Shown one piece after another: positions 25,626 to 34,417 of a DNA stretch of 64,000 bases. Source of the stretch: Alphaproteobacteria bacterium (GTDB lineage Bacteria > Pseudomonadota > Alphaproteobacteria > ATCC43930 > CGMCC-115725); NCBI GenBank assembly GCA_028871055.1, contig JAGWON010000008.1, forward strand, positions 1 through 64,000, written 5' to 3'. The notes beneath the pieces were generated by a model. The model worked only from the letters and a program-made list of their open reading frames with translations. It had not been told where the DNA came from and made no database searches. Each line of letters starts with the position of its first letter. Within the stretch, counting starts at the first letter, position 1. Position numbers and translations under genes: made by a program.

Positions 25626-27129
25626 CGGGCAGGCGGTCGCCGCTGATGTAGTTGTCGAACTTGGTGGTGTTGCCGTCGAACCGCAGCGTCACCTTGCCGA
25701 TCGGACCGTGTCGCTGCTTGGCGACATGGATTTCAGCGAGGCCGTAGACTTCCTCACAGCGCTGCCGGTGCTTTTCGATACGGTCGTTGAATTTCTCCTG
25801 GTTTTCCTCCGGCCGCTGCGTCGGCGGTGAGCGCATCAGGTAGTATTCCTCGCGGAAAACGAACATCACGACGTCGGCGTCCTGCTCGATCGATCCCGAT
25901 TCACGCAGGTCGGACAGCATCGGCCGCTTATCCTCACGCTGCTCGACGGCGCGCGACAGCTGCGACAGCGCCAGCACCGGCACATCGAGCTCCTTGGCCA
26001 GCGCCTTGAGGCCGCGGGTGATTTCGGAGATTTCCTGCACCCGGTTCTCGAAACCGCCGCCCTCGCTCGCGCCGCGGATGAGCTGGAGGTAATCGACGAC
26101 GACCAGGCCGAGATTGTGCGTGCGCTTCAGGCGCCGCGCACGGGTGCGGAGGGCGGCAATCGTCATCGCCGGCGTGTCGTCGACGAAGAACGGTACCGAG
26201 GCCAACCGCTGGCTCGCCTGGACGAACTTGTCGAAGTCGTCGTTCGACACCTTGCCCTGGCGGATCTCGTGCGAGGGCACGCCGGATTCCTCGGCCAGGA
26301 TTCGCGTCGCCAGCTGCTCGGACGACATCTCGAGAGAGAAAAAGCCAACCACGGCGCCGTCCTCGGCCTTGGTGGGCTCGTCGACCTTGGGCCGATAGGC
26401 ACGCGCGGCATTGAAGCCGATATTGGTGGCCAGCGCGGTCTTGCCCATCGACGGTCGGCCAGCCAGGACGACCAGATCGGAGGGATGGAGGCCGCCCAGC
26501 AGCTTGTCCAGGTCGCCGAAGCCGGTGGCGACGCCCGTGGTCTTGCCGCTACGCTTGAAGGCGGCCTCGGCCATCCGTACGGCGTCGGTCATCGCCGCAG
26601 TGAAGGGCTGGAATCCGCCTTCCGTCTCACCTGCGGTCGCCAGGTTGAACAGCCGCTGCTCGGCGGCCTCGATCTGCTGCGGCGCGGTCAGATCGAGGTC
26701 GTGGGCATAGGCCTCGTTGACGACGTCGGTGCCGACCTCGATGAGCTGGCGGCGGAGATAGAGATCGTGGATCGTCCGGCCGTAGTCGGCCGCATTGAGG
26801 ATAGTCACCACCGACGCCTGGAGCCGCGACAGGTATTGGCCACCGCCGCGTTCGGCGAGCGCCGCGTCTTGGTCGAACTGGTTCTTGAGCGTCACCGCAT
26901 TAGCGAGTTGGCCGCGCTCGATCAGCCGCGCAATCGCGGCAAAGATTCGGCCATGCACCGCCTCGGCGAAGTGCTCGGCCTTGAGGAAGTCGGCGACCTT
27001 GTTGAAGACGTTGTTGTTCTGGAGGACGGAGCCGAGCAACGCCTGCTCCGCCGCGAGGTTCTGCGGCGGCACGCGGTAGCCCGCGTCGCCGTCGTGCAGC
27101 GGCGTCACCCTCGACAGAGCGGTTTCCAT
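25615..27129 (-). CDS. dnaB: replicative DNA helicase DnaB
   Basis: A 504-residue hexameric helicase that unwinds DNA at the replication fork. The N-terminal helical domain starts near PPQNLAAEQALLGS (about residues 19-32), and the RecA-like domain has Walker A GRPSMGKTAL, Walker B LVVVDYLQLI, and RESGSIEQDADVV. No intein is present. The ATG at 27129 matches the usual N-terminus; an upstream frame of 13 codons is ignored. In many bacteria rpsF-rpsR-rplI lies just upstream of dnaB; here that operon is on the same strand but separated by three genes. Confidence 0.97.
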   Translation of the reverse strand: METALSRVTPLHDGDAGYRVPPQNLAAEQALLGSVLQNNNVFNKVADFLKAEHFAEAVHGRIFAAIARLIERGQLANAVTLKNQFDQDAALAERGGGQYLSRLQASVVTILNAADYGRTIHDLYLRRQLIEVGTDVVNEAYAHDLDLTAPQQIEAAEQRLFNLATAGETEGGFQPFTAAMTDAVRMAEAAFKRSGKTTGVATGFGDLDKLLGGLHPSDLVVLAGRPSMGKTALATNIGFNAARAYRPKVDEPTKAEDGAVVGFFSLEMSSEQLATRILAEESGVPSHEIRQGKVSNDDFDKFVQASQRLASVPFFVDDTPAMTIAALRTRARRLKRTHNLGLVVVDYLQLIRGASEGGGFENRVQEISEITRGLKALAKELDVPVLALSQLSRAVEQREDKRPMLSDLRESGSIEQDADVVMFVFREEYYLMRSPPTQRPEENQEKFNDRIEKHRQRCEEVYGLAEIHVAKQRHGPIGKVTLRFDGNTTKFDNYISGDRLPDAF

Positions 27130-27247
27130 GACGGAACTGTAGCACTCCGTCAAACGCGCGGCATGCACGAAACCGCCCGCGTCGCCTGTGAGTCAGATGA
27201 ATGACGGTGTTAACATTCCGCGACTCGTGGGGCCGGGCGGAATTTTC

Positions 27248-28486
27248 TTACGCGGCGCGTCCCGCCTCGGCCGCCGCCGGTGCCTGATGGCTCCGCTCCC
27301 ACTCGAACATATAGTCGCGCGTGAGCGGCACGGTGTCGACCCGCCGCGCCATCTGCATCTGGAAGACGATATGGCCCTGATAGCGGAAGGCGATCTCGGA
27401 GCCGGCCAGATAGAACTCCCACATCCGGCAGAAGCGCTCGTCGTAGAGCGCTTTAACGCGGTCGCGCTCGGCCAGGAAGCGCGTGCGCCACGCGCGGAGG
27501 GTTTCGGCATAATGCAGCCGCAAGACTTCGATATCGGTCACCCAAAGCCCGGTATGCTCCACCACCGGCAAGACCTCGGATAGGGCGGGGGAATAGCCGC
27601 CCGGGAAAATGTACTTGCGGATCCATGGGTTGGTGCTGGCCGCGCCGTCCGAACGGCCGATCGAATGGAGTAGCGCCACGCCATCCTCGGTGAGCAGCGA
27701 TTTCACCTTCTTGAAGAAGGTCGGATATTGCGGCACGCCGACATGCTCGAACATGCCGACCGAGACGATGCGGTCGTACTGGCCCGGCTCCTGACGATAA
27801 TCCATGAGCTTGAAACGCACTCGCGACGCCATCCCGGCCGCGGCGGCGCGGCGCTCCGCGACGCGAAGCTGCTCAGTCGAGAGAGTCAGGCCGGTGACCT
27901 CGACCTCGCATTCCTTTGCCAGATAGAGTGCCAGCCCACCCCAGCCGCAGCCGATGTCGAGCACGCGCTGCCCCGGCTTCAGCAGCAACTTCGCCGCGAT
28001 GTGCCGCTTCTTGTTGGCTTGCGCCTGGTCGATGGTTTGATCGACGGCGGTGAAATACGCGCACGAATATTGCCGGTCGCGATCGAGGAAGATGTCGTAG
28101 AGCGCGTCTGACAGGTCGTAGTGGTGCGCGACATTCCGGCGCGAACGGCGCACCGAATTCCATTGCTGGATGGTGCGGAACGCACGGCCGAAGCCGTTAT
28201 AGAGCGGCGTCAGGAAGTTCTTCGGCGCCAGGTTGATGTTGGCGGCGAGGAAATCGAGGAAATCGTAAAGGCTTGCATCCTCGATCGTCAGGCGGCCGTC
28301 CATATACGCCTCGCCCAACATCAAGCGGGGCACGAACAGGAGTTCGCGCTCGAGCTTCTTGTCGCGCAGGCGGATGGTGATGACCTTGCCGGGCGCTCCG
28401 GCGAAAACGCGCAACTGTCCCGCCGCATCAATGACGCGGAGGGTGCCTCGGCGTACGAGGTGGCGCAGCAATAGTGCGACAGTCAT
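27248..28486 (-). CDS. cfa: cyclopropane-fatty-acyl-phospholipid synthase
   Basis: A 412-residue SAM-dependent methyltransferase that adds a methylene bridge across the double bond of acyl chains in phospholipids. It has the N-terminal lipid-binding region (about residues 1-120), the NVAHHYDLS motif, the SAM motif VLDIGCGWGGLALYLA, and the SVGMFEHVG active-site stretch. The family is mostly cytoplasmic or peripheral. The ATG at 28486 is chosen from the family N-terminus; upstream sequence in frame is unrelated. It stands alone between dnaB and the aldo/keto reductase. Confidence 0.94.
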   Translation of the reverse strand: MTVALLLRHLVRRGTLRVIDAAGQLRVFAGAPGKVITIRLRDKKLERELLFVPRLMLGEAYMDGRLTIEDASLYDFLDFLAANINLAPKNFLTPLYNGFGRAFRTIQQWNSVRRSRRNVAHHYDLSDALYDIFLDRDRQYSCAYFTAVDQTIDQAQANKKRHIAAKLLLKPGQRVLDIGCGWGGLALYLAKECEVEVTGLTLSTEQLRVAERRAAAAGMASRVRFKLMDYRQEPGQYDRIVSVGMFEHVGVPQYPTFFKKVKSLLTEDGVALLHSIGRSDGAASTNPWIRKYIFPGGYSPALSEVLPVVEHTGLWVTDIEVLRLHYAETLRAWRTRFLAERDRVKALYDERFCRMWEFYLAGSEIAFRYQGHIVFQMQMARRVDTVPLTRDYMFEWERSHQAPAAAEAGRAA

Positions 28487-28550
28487 CGCCGTCCCCGGGT
28501 TCCCCTTGCGACGATTTTCCTGCAATCCCCAGGTTCTAGACAAGCCCCGT

Positions 28551-29384
28551 TTAAAGCATAGCCAGGGACGCTTTTCCGCGTGGTGGTGGGAAGGCGCGGT
28601 CAAGCGCGGCAAGTTCCGCGCTGGCCAGGACAAGGTCGAGGGCGGCGCGATTTTCCGCCACATGGGTCGGGTTGGCGGCTTTGGGAATGGCGATGACGCC
28701 GGGCCGCTGCAACACCCAGGCAAGCGCTACCTGTGCCGCCGTCGCGCCGCGCGCGGCCGCGATCTCCTTCAGCGCCCGCTTGCCCGGCAGCCGGCCCTGC
28801 TCCAGGGGAGAATAAGCCATGACTGGAATGCCACGCGCGGCGAGCGCCGGCATCAGGTTCCACTCGATACCACGGCGGCCGAGATTGTAGAGCAGCTGAT
28901 TGGCGGTGCAGCCGTTGCCGCCGGGCAGGGCCCAGAGCTCTTCCATCTCGTCGAGATCGAGGTTCGACACGCCCCAGTAGCGGATCTTGCCGGCGCGCTT
29001 GAGTTCGGCGAAGCCGGTCAGCGTGTCGCCGAGCGGCACGCTGCCGTGCCAATGGAGGAGATAAAGATCGATGCGCTCGGTGCCGAGCCGCTTCAAGCTG
29101 CGCTCGCACGCCGCGACGACGCCGGTGCGCGAGGCATTCGACGGCAACACCTTGCTGACCACGAAGACCCGGTCGCGGCGGCCCCTGATCGCCTCGCCGA
29201 CGAGTTCCTCGGCGCCGCCGTCGCCGTACATCTCGGCGGTGTCGATCAGGGTCATCCCGAGGTCGAGGCCGCGCTTGAGCGCGTTGACGGCATCGCGATC
29301 GTGCCCGCCGCGCTCGCCCATCATCCACGTGCCGAGGCCGAGGGCCGGCACGCGCTCGCCGCTCGGAAGTGCGACGGTTTTCAT
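28551..29384 (-). CDS. aldo/keto reductase
   Basis: A 277-residue NADPH-type aldo/keto reductase with the complete catalytic tetrad: Asp48 and Tyr53 (LIDTAEMYG), Lys78 (VVSKVLP) and His111 (LLHWHGS). The C-terminal [13 protein letters not shown] segment forms the cofactor 2'-phosphate site. It resembles the DkgA/YtbE-like group acting on small aldehydes and ketones; the substrate is not predictable. It overlaps the upstream alpha/beta hydrolase by 4 bp, so the two are co-translated. Confidence 0.92.
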   Translation of the reverse strand: MKTVALPSGERVPALGLGTWMMGERGGHDRDAVNALKRGLDLGMTLIDTAEMYGDGGAEELVGEAIRGRRDRVFVVSKVLPSNASRTGVVAACERSLKRLGTERIDLYLLHWHGSVPLGDTLTGFAELKRAGKIRYWGVSNLDLDEMEELWALPGGNGCTANQLLYNLGRRGIEWNLMPALAARGIPVMAYSPLEQGRLPGKRALKEIAAARGATAAQVALAWVLQRPGVIAIPKAANPTHVAENRAALDLVLASAELAALDRAFPPPRGKASLAML

Positions 29385-30271
29385 CCGGCTGTCCCGCTGC
29401 CGGCAATGAAATCCGCGAGGATACGCGCGGTCTCACTGGGAAACTGGTCGACAAAGAAATGGCCGCCCGGCAGGGTCGCAGTGCGAAGGTTGGCGCACCG
29501 CTTGGCCCATTGAGCGGCCATGTCGAAATACCGCTGAATGACACCCGCGGCGCCCCAGAGGGCGAGGGCGGGACAGGTCACCTGACGCGCCAGATCGGCC
29601 CGGTCGTGCTCGAGGTCGATGGTGGCGGCGGCACGATAGTCCGAACATGAGCCGTGTATCATCGTCGGATCGCGCCAGCAGCGCCGATAGTCGGCGAGCG
29701 TCTCGCGATCGAAATCCGCCAGCCGCGTCGCGCCCCAGCCGACCAAGCAGGTCTCGTAGAAGAAATCCGGATCGTTGCCGATCAGCCGCTCGGGAAAGGG
29801 CGCCGGCTGCGACAGGAAGTACCAGTGCCAATAGGCGCCGGCGACGAGCCGATTGGTTTCCATGAACATCGCGTAGGTGGGAGCGATGTCGAGCACCGCG
29901 AGCGACTGCACCGCGTCCGGCCGGTCGAGCGCCATGCGATGCGCGGTCCGGCCGCCGCGGTCATGGCCGACGACGTGGAACCGGCCAAAGCCGAGCCGCG
30001 CCATCGCCGCAGCTTGGTCCGCGGCCAGGGCGCGGAACGCGTAGTTCGAATTGTCGGGCAGGCATTTCGGCTTCGACGAATCGCCGTAGCCGCGCAGATC
30101 GGCGCATACCACGGTGAAGCGGCGAGCCAGGATCGGCGCGACCCGCGCCCACATCGCCAGGTTCTGCGGAAAGCCGTGCAACAGTAGCACGGGCGGCCCG
30201 TCGCCGCCGACCACGCAATTGACAGCGATGTTGCCGAGTTCGATGCGCTTGCGGTCGAAGCCCTCGAACAC
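29381..30271 (-). CDS. alpha/beta hydrolase, haloacetate dehalogenase-like
   Basis: A 296-residue alpha/beta hydrolase closest in pattern to fluoroacetate/haloacetate dehalogenases: HGFPQN oxyanion region (32-37), nucleophile Asp104 in GHDRGGR, and a halide-pocket-like YWHW stretch (147-150), with the catalytic His in [10 protein letters not shown] near residue 275. An Asp nucleophile rules out a simple serine esterase, so it should be a dehalogenase or epoxide hydrolase; the His149-Trp150 pair favours dehalogenase. It is coupled to the aldo/keto reductase. Substrate is not proven. Confidence 0.8.
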   Translation of the reverse strand: MFEGFDRKRIELGNIAVNCVVGGDGPPVLLLHGFPQNLAMWARVAPILARRFTVVCADLRGYGDSSKPKCLPDNSNYAFRALAADQAAAMARLGFGRFHVVGHDRGGRTAHRMALDRPDAVQSLAVLDIAPTYAMFMETNRLVAGAYWHWYFLSQPAPFPERLIGNDPDFFYETCLVGWGATRLADFDRETLADYRRCWRDPTMIHGSCSDYRAAATIDLEHDRADLARQVTCPALALWGAAGVIQRYFDMAAQWAKRCANLRTATLPGGHFFVDQFPSETARILADFIAGSGTAG

Positions 30272-30307
30272 GTCGCCTCCTTCGGTCCCGCGGCGCGCGG
30301 CGCGACG

Positions 30308-31039
30308 TTATTCCTTGGTGCTCTTTTTCTCGCGCTTCGGCTTGCCAGCCTTCTCGCCCTTCTCGGCCTTCTCGCCCTTTCCCGCCTTCTCGGCCTTGGC
30401 AGCCTTGGCCGGCTTGGCCTCGGCCGGCTCGTCCGCGCTCGCCTTGCCCTTGGCTTTCGCCTTCTTGGGTTTGGCGGCGGTTTCGGGCGCCGGCGCCGGT
30501 TCGGCCGCCGGTGCCGCGTCGGCGGAAGCGGCCGACGTTTCCTGCGTGCGCTTGGTCACGTCGATGCCCTTGGCCTGCATTTCGGCTTCTTCGGTCGACT
30601 GCGCCACGTTGACCGTGATCTGGACCGCGACCTCGGGATGGAGCCGGACGCGCATCGGATAGAGGCCCAGCGTTTTGATCGCCTTGTCGAGCGTGACTTG
30701 GCCCTTGCCGATGGTGAAGCCGGCATCGGTCACCGCCTGGGCGATGTCGCGCGCGGTCACCGAGCCGTAGAGTTGGCCGCTTTCGCCCGCCTGGCGGATG
30801 ATCACCACCGCGATACCGCTGAGCTTTTGCCCGACTTGTTCGGCGTCGCCGCGCCGCGCCAGATTGGCCGCTTCGAGCTGTGCCCGCTGTTTCTCGAAGA
30901 TCGCCAAGTTTTCCTTGGTGGCGCGCAGAGCCTTCTTCTGCGGCAACAGGTAGTTGCGCGCGAAGCCGGGCCGCACCTTCACCACCTGGCCCATCTGGCC
31001 GAGCTTCTCGACGCGTTCGAGGAGGATGACTTCCATCAT
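30308..31039 (-). CDS. rplI: 50S ribosomal protein L9 with a long C-terminal tail
   Basis: The first 150 residues are a standard L9: [30 protein letters not shown], and a C-terminal domain. About 90 further residues form a low-complexity tail of Lys, Ala, Glu and Pro with repeated [17 protein letters not shown]-like units. Tails on L9 occur in Alphaproteobacteria but this one is long, giving 243 residues against about 150-200. L9 binds 23S rRNA and limits frameshifting. It closes the rpsF-rpsR-rplI operon, 13 bp after rpsR. A GGGAG site favours the first of two tandem ATGs. Confidence 0.95.
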   Translation of the reverse strand: MMEVILLERVEKLGQMGQVVKVRPGFARNYLLPQKKALRATKENLAIFEKQRAQLEAANLARRGDAEQVGQKLSGIAVVIIRQAGESGQLYGSVTARDIAQAVTDAGFTIGKGQVTLDKAIKTLGLYPMRVRLHPEVAVQITVNVAQSTEEAEMQAKGIDVTKRTQETSAASADAAPAAEPAPAPETAAKPKKAKAKGKASADEPAEAKPAKAAKAEKAGKGEKAEKGEKAGKPKREKKSTKE

Positions 31040-31052
31040 AATCTCGTCTCCC

Positions 31053-31340
31053 TCAACGCAGGCTGTAGGGCAGGAGGCCGAGGAAGCGGGCCCGCTTGAT
31101 GGCTTGCGCCAGTTCGCGCTGCTTCAGGGTCGACACCGCGCTGATGCGCGACGGCACGATCTTGCCGCGCTCCGAGACGAAGCGCTGGAGCAGTTTGACG
31201 TCCTTATAGTCGATCTTGGGCGCATGCGGACCCGAGAACGGGCACGACTTGCGCCGGCGGAAGAACGGCCGGCGCGCCTGCTGGCGGCCGCCGCTGCGGT
31301 CGCCCCGCTCCCCCCGCTCGCCGCGCTCCTCGCCGTTCAT
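31053..31340 (-). CDS. rpsR: 30S ribosomal protein S18
   Basis: A 95-residue S18 with the [12 protein letters not shown] stretch (the cysteine near residue 33), IDYKDV-x-LL-x-RF-x-SERGKI-x-PSRI, and the C-terminal [11 protein letters not shown]. The first 25 residues are an Arg/Gly/Glu-rich extension. S18 and S6 bind together to the 30S platform. Its start overlaps the rpsF stop (ATGA). Confidence 0.97.
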   Translation of the reverse strand: MNGEERGERGERGDRSGGRQQARRPFFRRRKSCPFSGPHAPKIDYKDVKLLQRFVSERGKIVPSRISAVSTLKQRELAQAIKRARFLGLLPYSLR

Positions 31341-31759
31341 GGCGTCTCTCCTACCGGCTCAGCTTCGGGGCTGGGCGCTCGCTCGCTCTCGCGCTCGAAC
31401 CGTCGGCCGCGTTCGCGTTCGCGCTCTTCGCCGCGCGAACGCGCCTGCATCATTGCAGAGGGGCCCTCTTCCAGCACCTCGACGCGCACGGTCAGATAGC
31501 GCAGCACGTCCTCGTTGATGCGCATGGTGCGCTCGAGCTCGCTCACTGCCGCCGGCGGCGCGTCGAGGTTGAGCAGCATGTAGTGGCCCTTGCGGTTCTT
31601 CTTGATGCGGTAGGCGAGGTTGCGCAGGCCCCAATATTCGCGCTTGGCGACCTTGCCGCCGTGCTCGGCGATCAGATTGGCGAACGTGTCGGTCAACGTC
31701 TCGACCTGAGCGGACGAGACGTCCTGGCGCGCAATAAAGACGTTTTCGTAGAACGGCAT
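31337..31759 (-). CDS. rpsF: 30S ribosomal protein S6
   Basis: A 140-residue S6 with the [10 protein letters not shown] start, the [25 protein letters not shown] core and an RLT-like VRVE strand, followed by an Arg/Glu-rich tail of about 35 residues. It partners S18 on the 30S subunit. A clear AAGGAG site sits 5 bases before the ATG. A GC-rich leader hairpin and a promoter lie just upstream, so the operon is probably controlled from here. Confidence 0.97.
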   Translation of the reverse strand: MPFYENVFIARQDVSSAQVETLTDTFANLIAEHGGKVAKREYWGLRNLAYRIKKNRKGHYMLLNLDAPPAAVSELERTMRINEDVLRYLTVRVEVLEEGPSAMMQARSRGEERERERGRRFERESERAPSPEAEPVGETP

Positions 31760-31782
31760 CCCAGCTCCTTATGGCTGTTTGC

Positions 31783-31841
31783 GGCCCGGCGCTGGTCGAG
31801 GATCGAGCATCAGCCGCCCGGGCCTAGCCGGCAAAGCCGGC
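31783..31841 (-). promoter_or_regulatory. leader hairpins upstream of rpsF, possible S6-S18 autoregulatory site
   Basis: On the minus strand the leader has two stems: GCCGGC-TTT-GCCGGC (31827-31841) and, nearer the gene, GGCCCGG pairing with CCGGGCC (31783-31824) with an inner GCTG/CAGC and TCGA/TCGA stem. S6-S18 repress their own operon in other bacteria by binding such a leader. Position and folding fit, but the conserved binding bulge was not verified. Confidence 0.45.
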
Positions 31842-31854
31842 AAGGAGGCGGCGG

Positions 31855-31883
31855 ACTATACACCAAGGTTTCGCCGGCGCAAG
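31855..31883 (-). promoter_or_regulatory. probable promoter of rpsF-rpsR-rplI
   Basis: On the minus strand CTTGCG (31883-31878) and TATAGT (31860-31855) are separated by 17 bp. The -10 box is strong, the -35 moderate. A transcript from here would carry the two leader hairpins. Confidence 0.5.
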
Positions 31884-31903
31884 CGGGCAGAAAGCCAAAC
31901 CGA

Positions 31904-32488
31904 TCAACGCGTTATCGGCGGTCTTCGGGATAGCCAGGTCAGGAGCTCGGCGGCGTTCCGATCGGGTGGAAACACTGGATAGAACACTTGTGTCACGACA
32001 CCGTCGTCGATGACGAGGGTGAAGCGTTTCAAGAGCGTCATGCCGTCGATCTCGAAGATCGGCAGGTTCATTGCGGTGGTCAGCCGCAAATCCGCGTCCG
32101 AGAGAAGAGCGAAGGGCAGATGGAGCCGCTCGGCGGCCTCGCGCTGGTACGCGGTCGGCTGGGTCGAAAGCCCGAATAGATGCGCGACGCCGTGACGCCT
32201 CAGCTCATCGAAATGATCGCGGAACGAGCACGATTGGGGCGTGCAGCCGCGCGCGCCGGGGATCATGTCCCATCCCGGCGGATTGTCGACACCGGGCTTG
32301 CCGGTGCGCGGATAGGCGTAGACGATCGTGCGGCCGCGAAGGACGGCGAGATCGATCACGTGTCCATCGGTCGCGCTGAGCGGGATCGCCGCCATCCGCG
32401 CGCCCGGCAGATGCCGGGCTGCGCCGTCGTCGACTGGCGCGGGAATCGTCGACCAATCGGGCGCGTCGACGTTTGTTTTCGCGTTCAT
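31904..32488 (-). CDS. PrxQ/BCP-like peroxiredoxin
   Basis: A 194-residue thioredoxin-fold protein with the peroxiredoxin Q pattern GCTPQSCSFRD, giving peroxidatic Cys82 and resolving Cys87 five residues later, preceded by a YAYPRTGKPG loop. PrxQ enzymes reduce hydrogen peroxide and organic peroxides with thioredoxin. The insert VDNPPGWDMIPGA between the loop and the cysteines is longer than in E. coli BCP. Its ATG overlaps the stop of the dioxygenase beta subunit, so it is translated from the same message as the Rieske oxygenase. Confidence 0.85.
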   Translation of the reverse strand: MNAKTNVDAPDWSTIPAPVDDGAARHLPGARMAAIPLSATDGHVIDLAVLRGRTIVYAYPRTGKPGVDNPPGWDMIPGARGCTPQSCSFRDHFDELRRHGVAHLFGLSTQPTAYQREAAERLHLPFALLSDADLRLTTAMNLPIFEIDGMTLLKRFTLVIDDGVVTQVFYPVFPPDRNAAELLTWLSRRPPITR

Positions 32489-32988
32489 AGGATGAAGCTG
32501 ACCGCGCCCAGCGCACCCAACTCTTCGCCATCGAGGATGGCGCGGCGCTCGGCGATCCGGAGCGCGCCGTTCTCGCGCCGGAGCTTGTAACGGTAATGGC
32601 CGACGAACTCGCGGCGGTCGTTATCGCGGCGGAAGCGATAGACCACGAAATTGGCCGCGACCTCGATGGCATCGCCGTCGCTGCCGGTGATCCGCACGTT
32701 AGCGATGAGCCGCCGCGTGCGCGACGGCGGATATTCGGCATGCGCGCTCGGATCCTTGAGGCGCTTGATACGCTCGACCAGCCGCGCGTGATTGTCGGCG
32801 ATGGTGAAGAGCGTCGAGCGGTGGTCGGCGTCGGGCTTGTCGTTGGGCGGCACGTAATAGCCGCAATCGGCGGTGGTGAGCGCCAGCCATTCGTCGAGCT
32901 TCCAGGCATCGAGCAGGGTCGCCTCGCGGTAGAGGAAGTCCTCGACTTCCTCCCGCGTCGCGCTCGCCGCGTTGCGCCGGTCGCTCAT
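32485..32988 (-). CDS. aromatic-ring-hydroxylating dioxygenase beta subunit
   Basis: A 167-residue protein with the SnoaL/NTF2-like fold of the small (beta) subunit: EVEDFLYREA-x-LLD-x-x-x-LDEWLAL, then the DNHARLVERIKRL and RTRRLIANV segments, and GHYRYKLRREN. The beta subunit is structural in the alpha3-beta3 oxygenase. It overlaps the alpha gene upstream and the peroxiredoxin downstream by 4 bp each. The ATG at 32988 is fixed by the overlap. Confidence 0.92.
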   Translation of the reverse strand: MSDRRNAASATREEVEDFLYREATLLDAWKLDEWLALTTADCGYYVPPNDKPDADHRSTLFTIADNHARLVERIKRLKDPSAHAEYPPSRTRRLIANVRITGSDGDAIEVAANFVVYRFRRDNDRREFVGHYRYKLRRENGALRIAERRAILDGEELGALGAVSFIL

Positions 32989-34265
32989 CCGGCGCGATCC
33001 ATCAGCTCGCTCCAGCGGCGCCAGAACACGCGCACGTGGCCTTCGTCGGTGTTGAGCTGTTCGCCGGCGGATTTGGCCATGCCGCGCGACATGTCGGACC
33101 AGCCGACCTCGCGCCACGCCGCCAGACCCTGCTGCACCGCCTCGAGCGCGGCAACGTCGTCGGGCGTGGCGAAGCCGCCGGGGCCGTAGAAGGTGAGAAA
33201 GGCATCGAGCCGCCGTGCGCGTTGTGCCCGCGTCTCCTCCGCCGGCCCGAGGCACCAAGCGGTCACGCGCATGCGATCGGGCGCGATCGGGAAGAAGGTG
33301 CGCACCGTCACCGATGAGCCGTCATTGATCGCCAGATTGGGAAATACGACCAGGTTGCGGTTGGTATCGGCGATGCGCGCAGCACGCTCCGCGCCGAGGC
33401 GCGCAACCAGCTCGCGGCGGATCGCCTCGATGTCGGCCTTGGCGTCCTCGCCGTAGATCGAGATCCAGCGCGCCACCGGGCGGCCGCGAAAATTGATGTT
33501 GTCGGTCGTGAGATGGCCGTTGCCGAGATCCCTGCCCCAACCCTTGGACGGCAGCAGCAACCCTTCGTCCTTCGGCGGTCGCACGTTGACGCCGGCGTTC
33601 TTCATGTAGTTGAGCCAGGTCGTGTGCACCGTCGGCAGGTGATAGTCGTCGACGCTGTTCTCGACCAGCAGCTTCCAGTTCGCCTTGATATCGTATTCCT
33701 GCACGCCCGCGATGATCTCCATGCGGCCAGACGGCGACTGGTCAACGACCAGATCGATATATTCCTTGGCGCCGGCGAGATACTCGACGAGCGGGACGGC
33801 GGCGCGGTCGAAGCAGGCGAAGTAGAAGCCGCGATAATGTTCGAGCCGCGGCACCGGAACCAGGCCGAATTTCCGCTTGTCGAAATCCGGTCCGTAGGCC
33901 TCGGCGCCCGGCACGGCCTTGAGCATGCCGTCGGTTTCGTAGGTCCAGCCGTGGTACATGCACATGAATTGGCGCGCATTGCCCTCGCGCTCGCGGCACA
34001 CGGTCGCGCCGCGATGACGGCACGAGTTGAGCAGGACGTGGATGGCGCCGGCCTTATCGCGGCAGAAAATCACCGGCCGGCCGGCGACATGGCGGGTGCG
34101 GAAATCGCCCGGGTGCGCGAGTTCCGAGGCGTGGCCGACATAGATCCAGCAGGTGTCGAAAATCGCGCGACACTCTTTCTCGAGCACGGCGGACGAAACC
34201 AGCGTCTCGCGCGACAGCGAGAAGGTGTTCCGGGCGCGATCTTCGACGACGTAGCGTTCGTTCAT
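32985..34265 (-). CDS. Rieske non-heme iron oxygenase alpha subunit
   Basis: A 426-residue catalytic subunit. The Rieske [2Fe-2S] ligands are Cys82-x-His84 (CRHRG) and Cys102-x2-His105 (CMYHGW); the mononuclear iron ligands are His209 and His214 in DDYHLPTVH with Asp206/207 as the bridging residue, and a C-terminal Asp in TPDDVAALEAVQ. Such enzymes cis-dihydroxylate or demethylate aromatic rings using electrons from a ferredoxin and reductase, neither of which is nearby. The start at 34265 gives MNERYVVEDR, without the leader of an upstream frame. Substrate unknown. Confidence 0.93.
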   Translation of the reverse strand: MNERYVVEDRARNTFSLSRETLVSSAVLEKECRAIFDTCWIYVGHASELAHPGDFRTRHVAGRPVIFCRDKAGAIHVLLNSCRHRGATVCREREGNARQFMCMYHGWTYETDGMLKAVPGAEAYGPDFDKRKFGLVPVPRLEHYRGFYFACFDRAAVPLVEYLAGAKEYIDLVVDQSPSGRMEIIAGVQEYDIKANWKLLVENSVDDYHLPTVHTTWLNYMKNAGVNVRPPKDEGLLLPSKGWGRDLGNGHLTTDNINFRGRPVARWISIYGEDAKADIEAIRRELVARLGAERAARIADTNRNLVVFPNLAINDGSSVTVRTFFPIAPDRMRVTAWCLGPAEETRAQRARRLDAFLTFYGPGGFATPDDVAALEAVQQGLAAWREVGWSDMSRGMAKSAGEQLNTDEGHVRVFWRRWSELMDRAG

Positions 34266-34335
34266 GGCTGCATGCGGGTTGCCGGGCAAGTATAGCAAGG
34301 CGGCCCATCTCGCAAGCGGCGGTTTTCGCGACTGA

Positions 34336-34360
34336 CGCCGCGCCGCGCCGCGCCGCGCCG
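34336..34360. repeat. five tandem CGCCG units
   Basis: Five perfect consecutive copies of CGCCG lie in the gap between the divergent Rieske alpha gene and the small lipoprotein gene, 71 bp from the first and 58 bp from the second. Copy number could vary by slippage and shift promoter spacing, but no effect is shown. Confidence 0.8.
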
Positions 34361-34372
34361 CATTACAGTCGC

Positions 34373-34401
34373 TTTACAGGCTTTCGGCGCGGGTGTATCC
34401 G
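34373..34401 (+). promoter_or_regulatory. possible promoter of the lipoprotein and fab cluster
   Basis: TTTACA (34373-34378) and TATCCG (34396-34401) are 17 bp apart, directly after the CGCCG repeat and 17 bp before the lipoprotein ATG. The -35 is good, the -10 moderate. A GGGAGGA site follows. Confidence 0.45.
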
Positions 34402-34417
34402 GTGCCCGGGAGGACTC

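Noticed and set aside
26116-27204. 362-codon open frame opposite dnaB
   Set aside because: Antisense to the unmistakable DnaB domain; no motifs of its own.
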